DNA of 6,510 bases, taken from positions 1 through 6,510 of the forward strand of contig JAIYCK010000397.1 in the NCBI GenBank assembly GCA_027488055.1. The letters run 5' to 3'. Within the stretch, counting starts at the first letter, position 1, and every line of letters begins with the position of its first letter. The position numbers and the translations under genes are program-made. The notes beneath the pieces are model-generated. The model was not told the origin of the DNA. It made no database searches and saw only the letters and a program-made list of their open reading frames with translations. This document shows positions 6,442 through 6,510 of this stretch, in pieces. This DNA comes from Flavobacteriales bacterium (GTDB lineage: Bacteria; Bacteroidota; Bacteroidia; Flavobacteriales_D; Sanyastnellaceae).

Positions 6442-6510
6442 ATGTTAGAATTAGAATCCACTTATACCTCCTTGGATGCGCGACTTTTCACCTTCGCTCA
6501 TGCCGCTGCG
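6442..6510 (+). CDS. Start of an unrecognised gene (3'-partial, 23 codons)
   Basis: An ATG at 6442 opens a frame that stays open to the window edge. The visible peptide begins MLELESTYTSLDARLFTF and ends in HAAA. I do not recognise it, and 23 residues are too few to assign a family. Support for a real gene comes from its place: it starts 9 nt after a perfect -7 promoter match, diverges from mutA across an 87-nt gap, and shows no hydrophobic signal peptide, which suggests a cytoplasmic product. A different downstream start cannot be excluded. Confidence 0.5.
   Translation, partial: MLELESTYTSLDARLFTFAHAAA

Overview
The window reads as chromosomal DNA from a member of the Bacteroidota, most likely a Flavobacteriales-type bacterium. 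The evidence is a secreted protein ending in a type IX secretion sorting domain, a two-subunit methylmalonyl-CoA mutase whose small subunit has the short flavobacterial form, no clear Shine-Dalgarno sites, and a good match to the Bacteroidota -7 promoter motif (TAnnTTTG). Genus-level placement is not possible from this stretch.

Layout, left to right. (1) Bases 2-598, + strand: the C-terminal end of a secreted or surface protein with an HYR-like module and a T9SS sorting domain. It is followed at once by a 15-bp terminator hairpin. (2) Bases 698-2812, + strand: a complete tex gene, encoding a nucleic-acid-binding protein with Tex N-terminal, YqgF, helix-hairpin-helix and S1 domains. (3) Bases 2813-3059: a convergent gap with only a weak, imperfect hairpin. 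(4) Bases 3060-6354, - strand: a mutA-mutB operon, read right to left, encoding the small and large subunits of adenosylcobalamin-dependent methylmalonyl-CoA mutase; the two genes overlap by 14 nt. (5) Bases 6355-6441: a short divergent intergenic region with a good -7 box facing right. (6) Bases 6442-6510, + strand: the first 23 codons of an unrecognised gene cut off by the window edge.

The mutA and mutB products form one heterodimeric enzyme that interconverts (R)-methylmalonyl-CoA and succinyl-CoA. The other genes have no evident link to it. No meaB-type GTPase chaperone or methylmalonyl-CoA epimerase gene lies in the window.

I found no convincing undescribed system. The most notable points are the N-terminally shortened mutase large subunit (about 38 residues shorter than the propionibacterial enzyme, with an in-frame stop just upstream of its start), its tight overlap with mutA, and the very strong hairpin between the surface-protein gene and tex.
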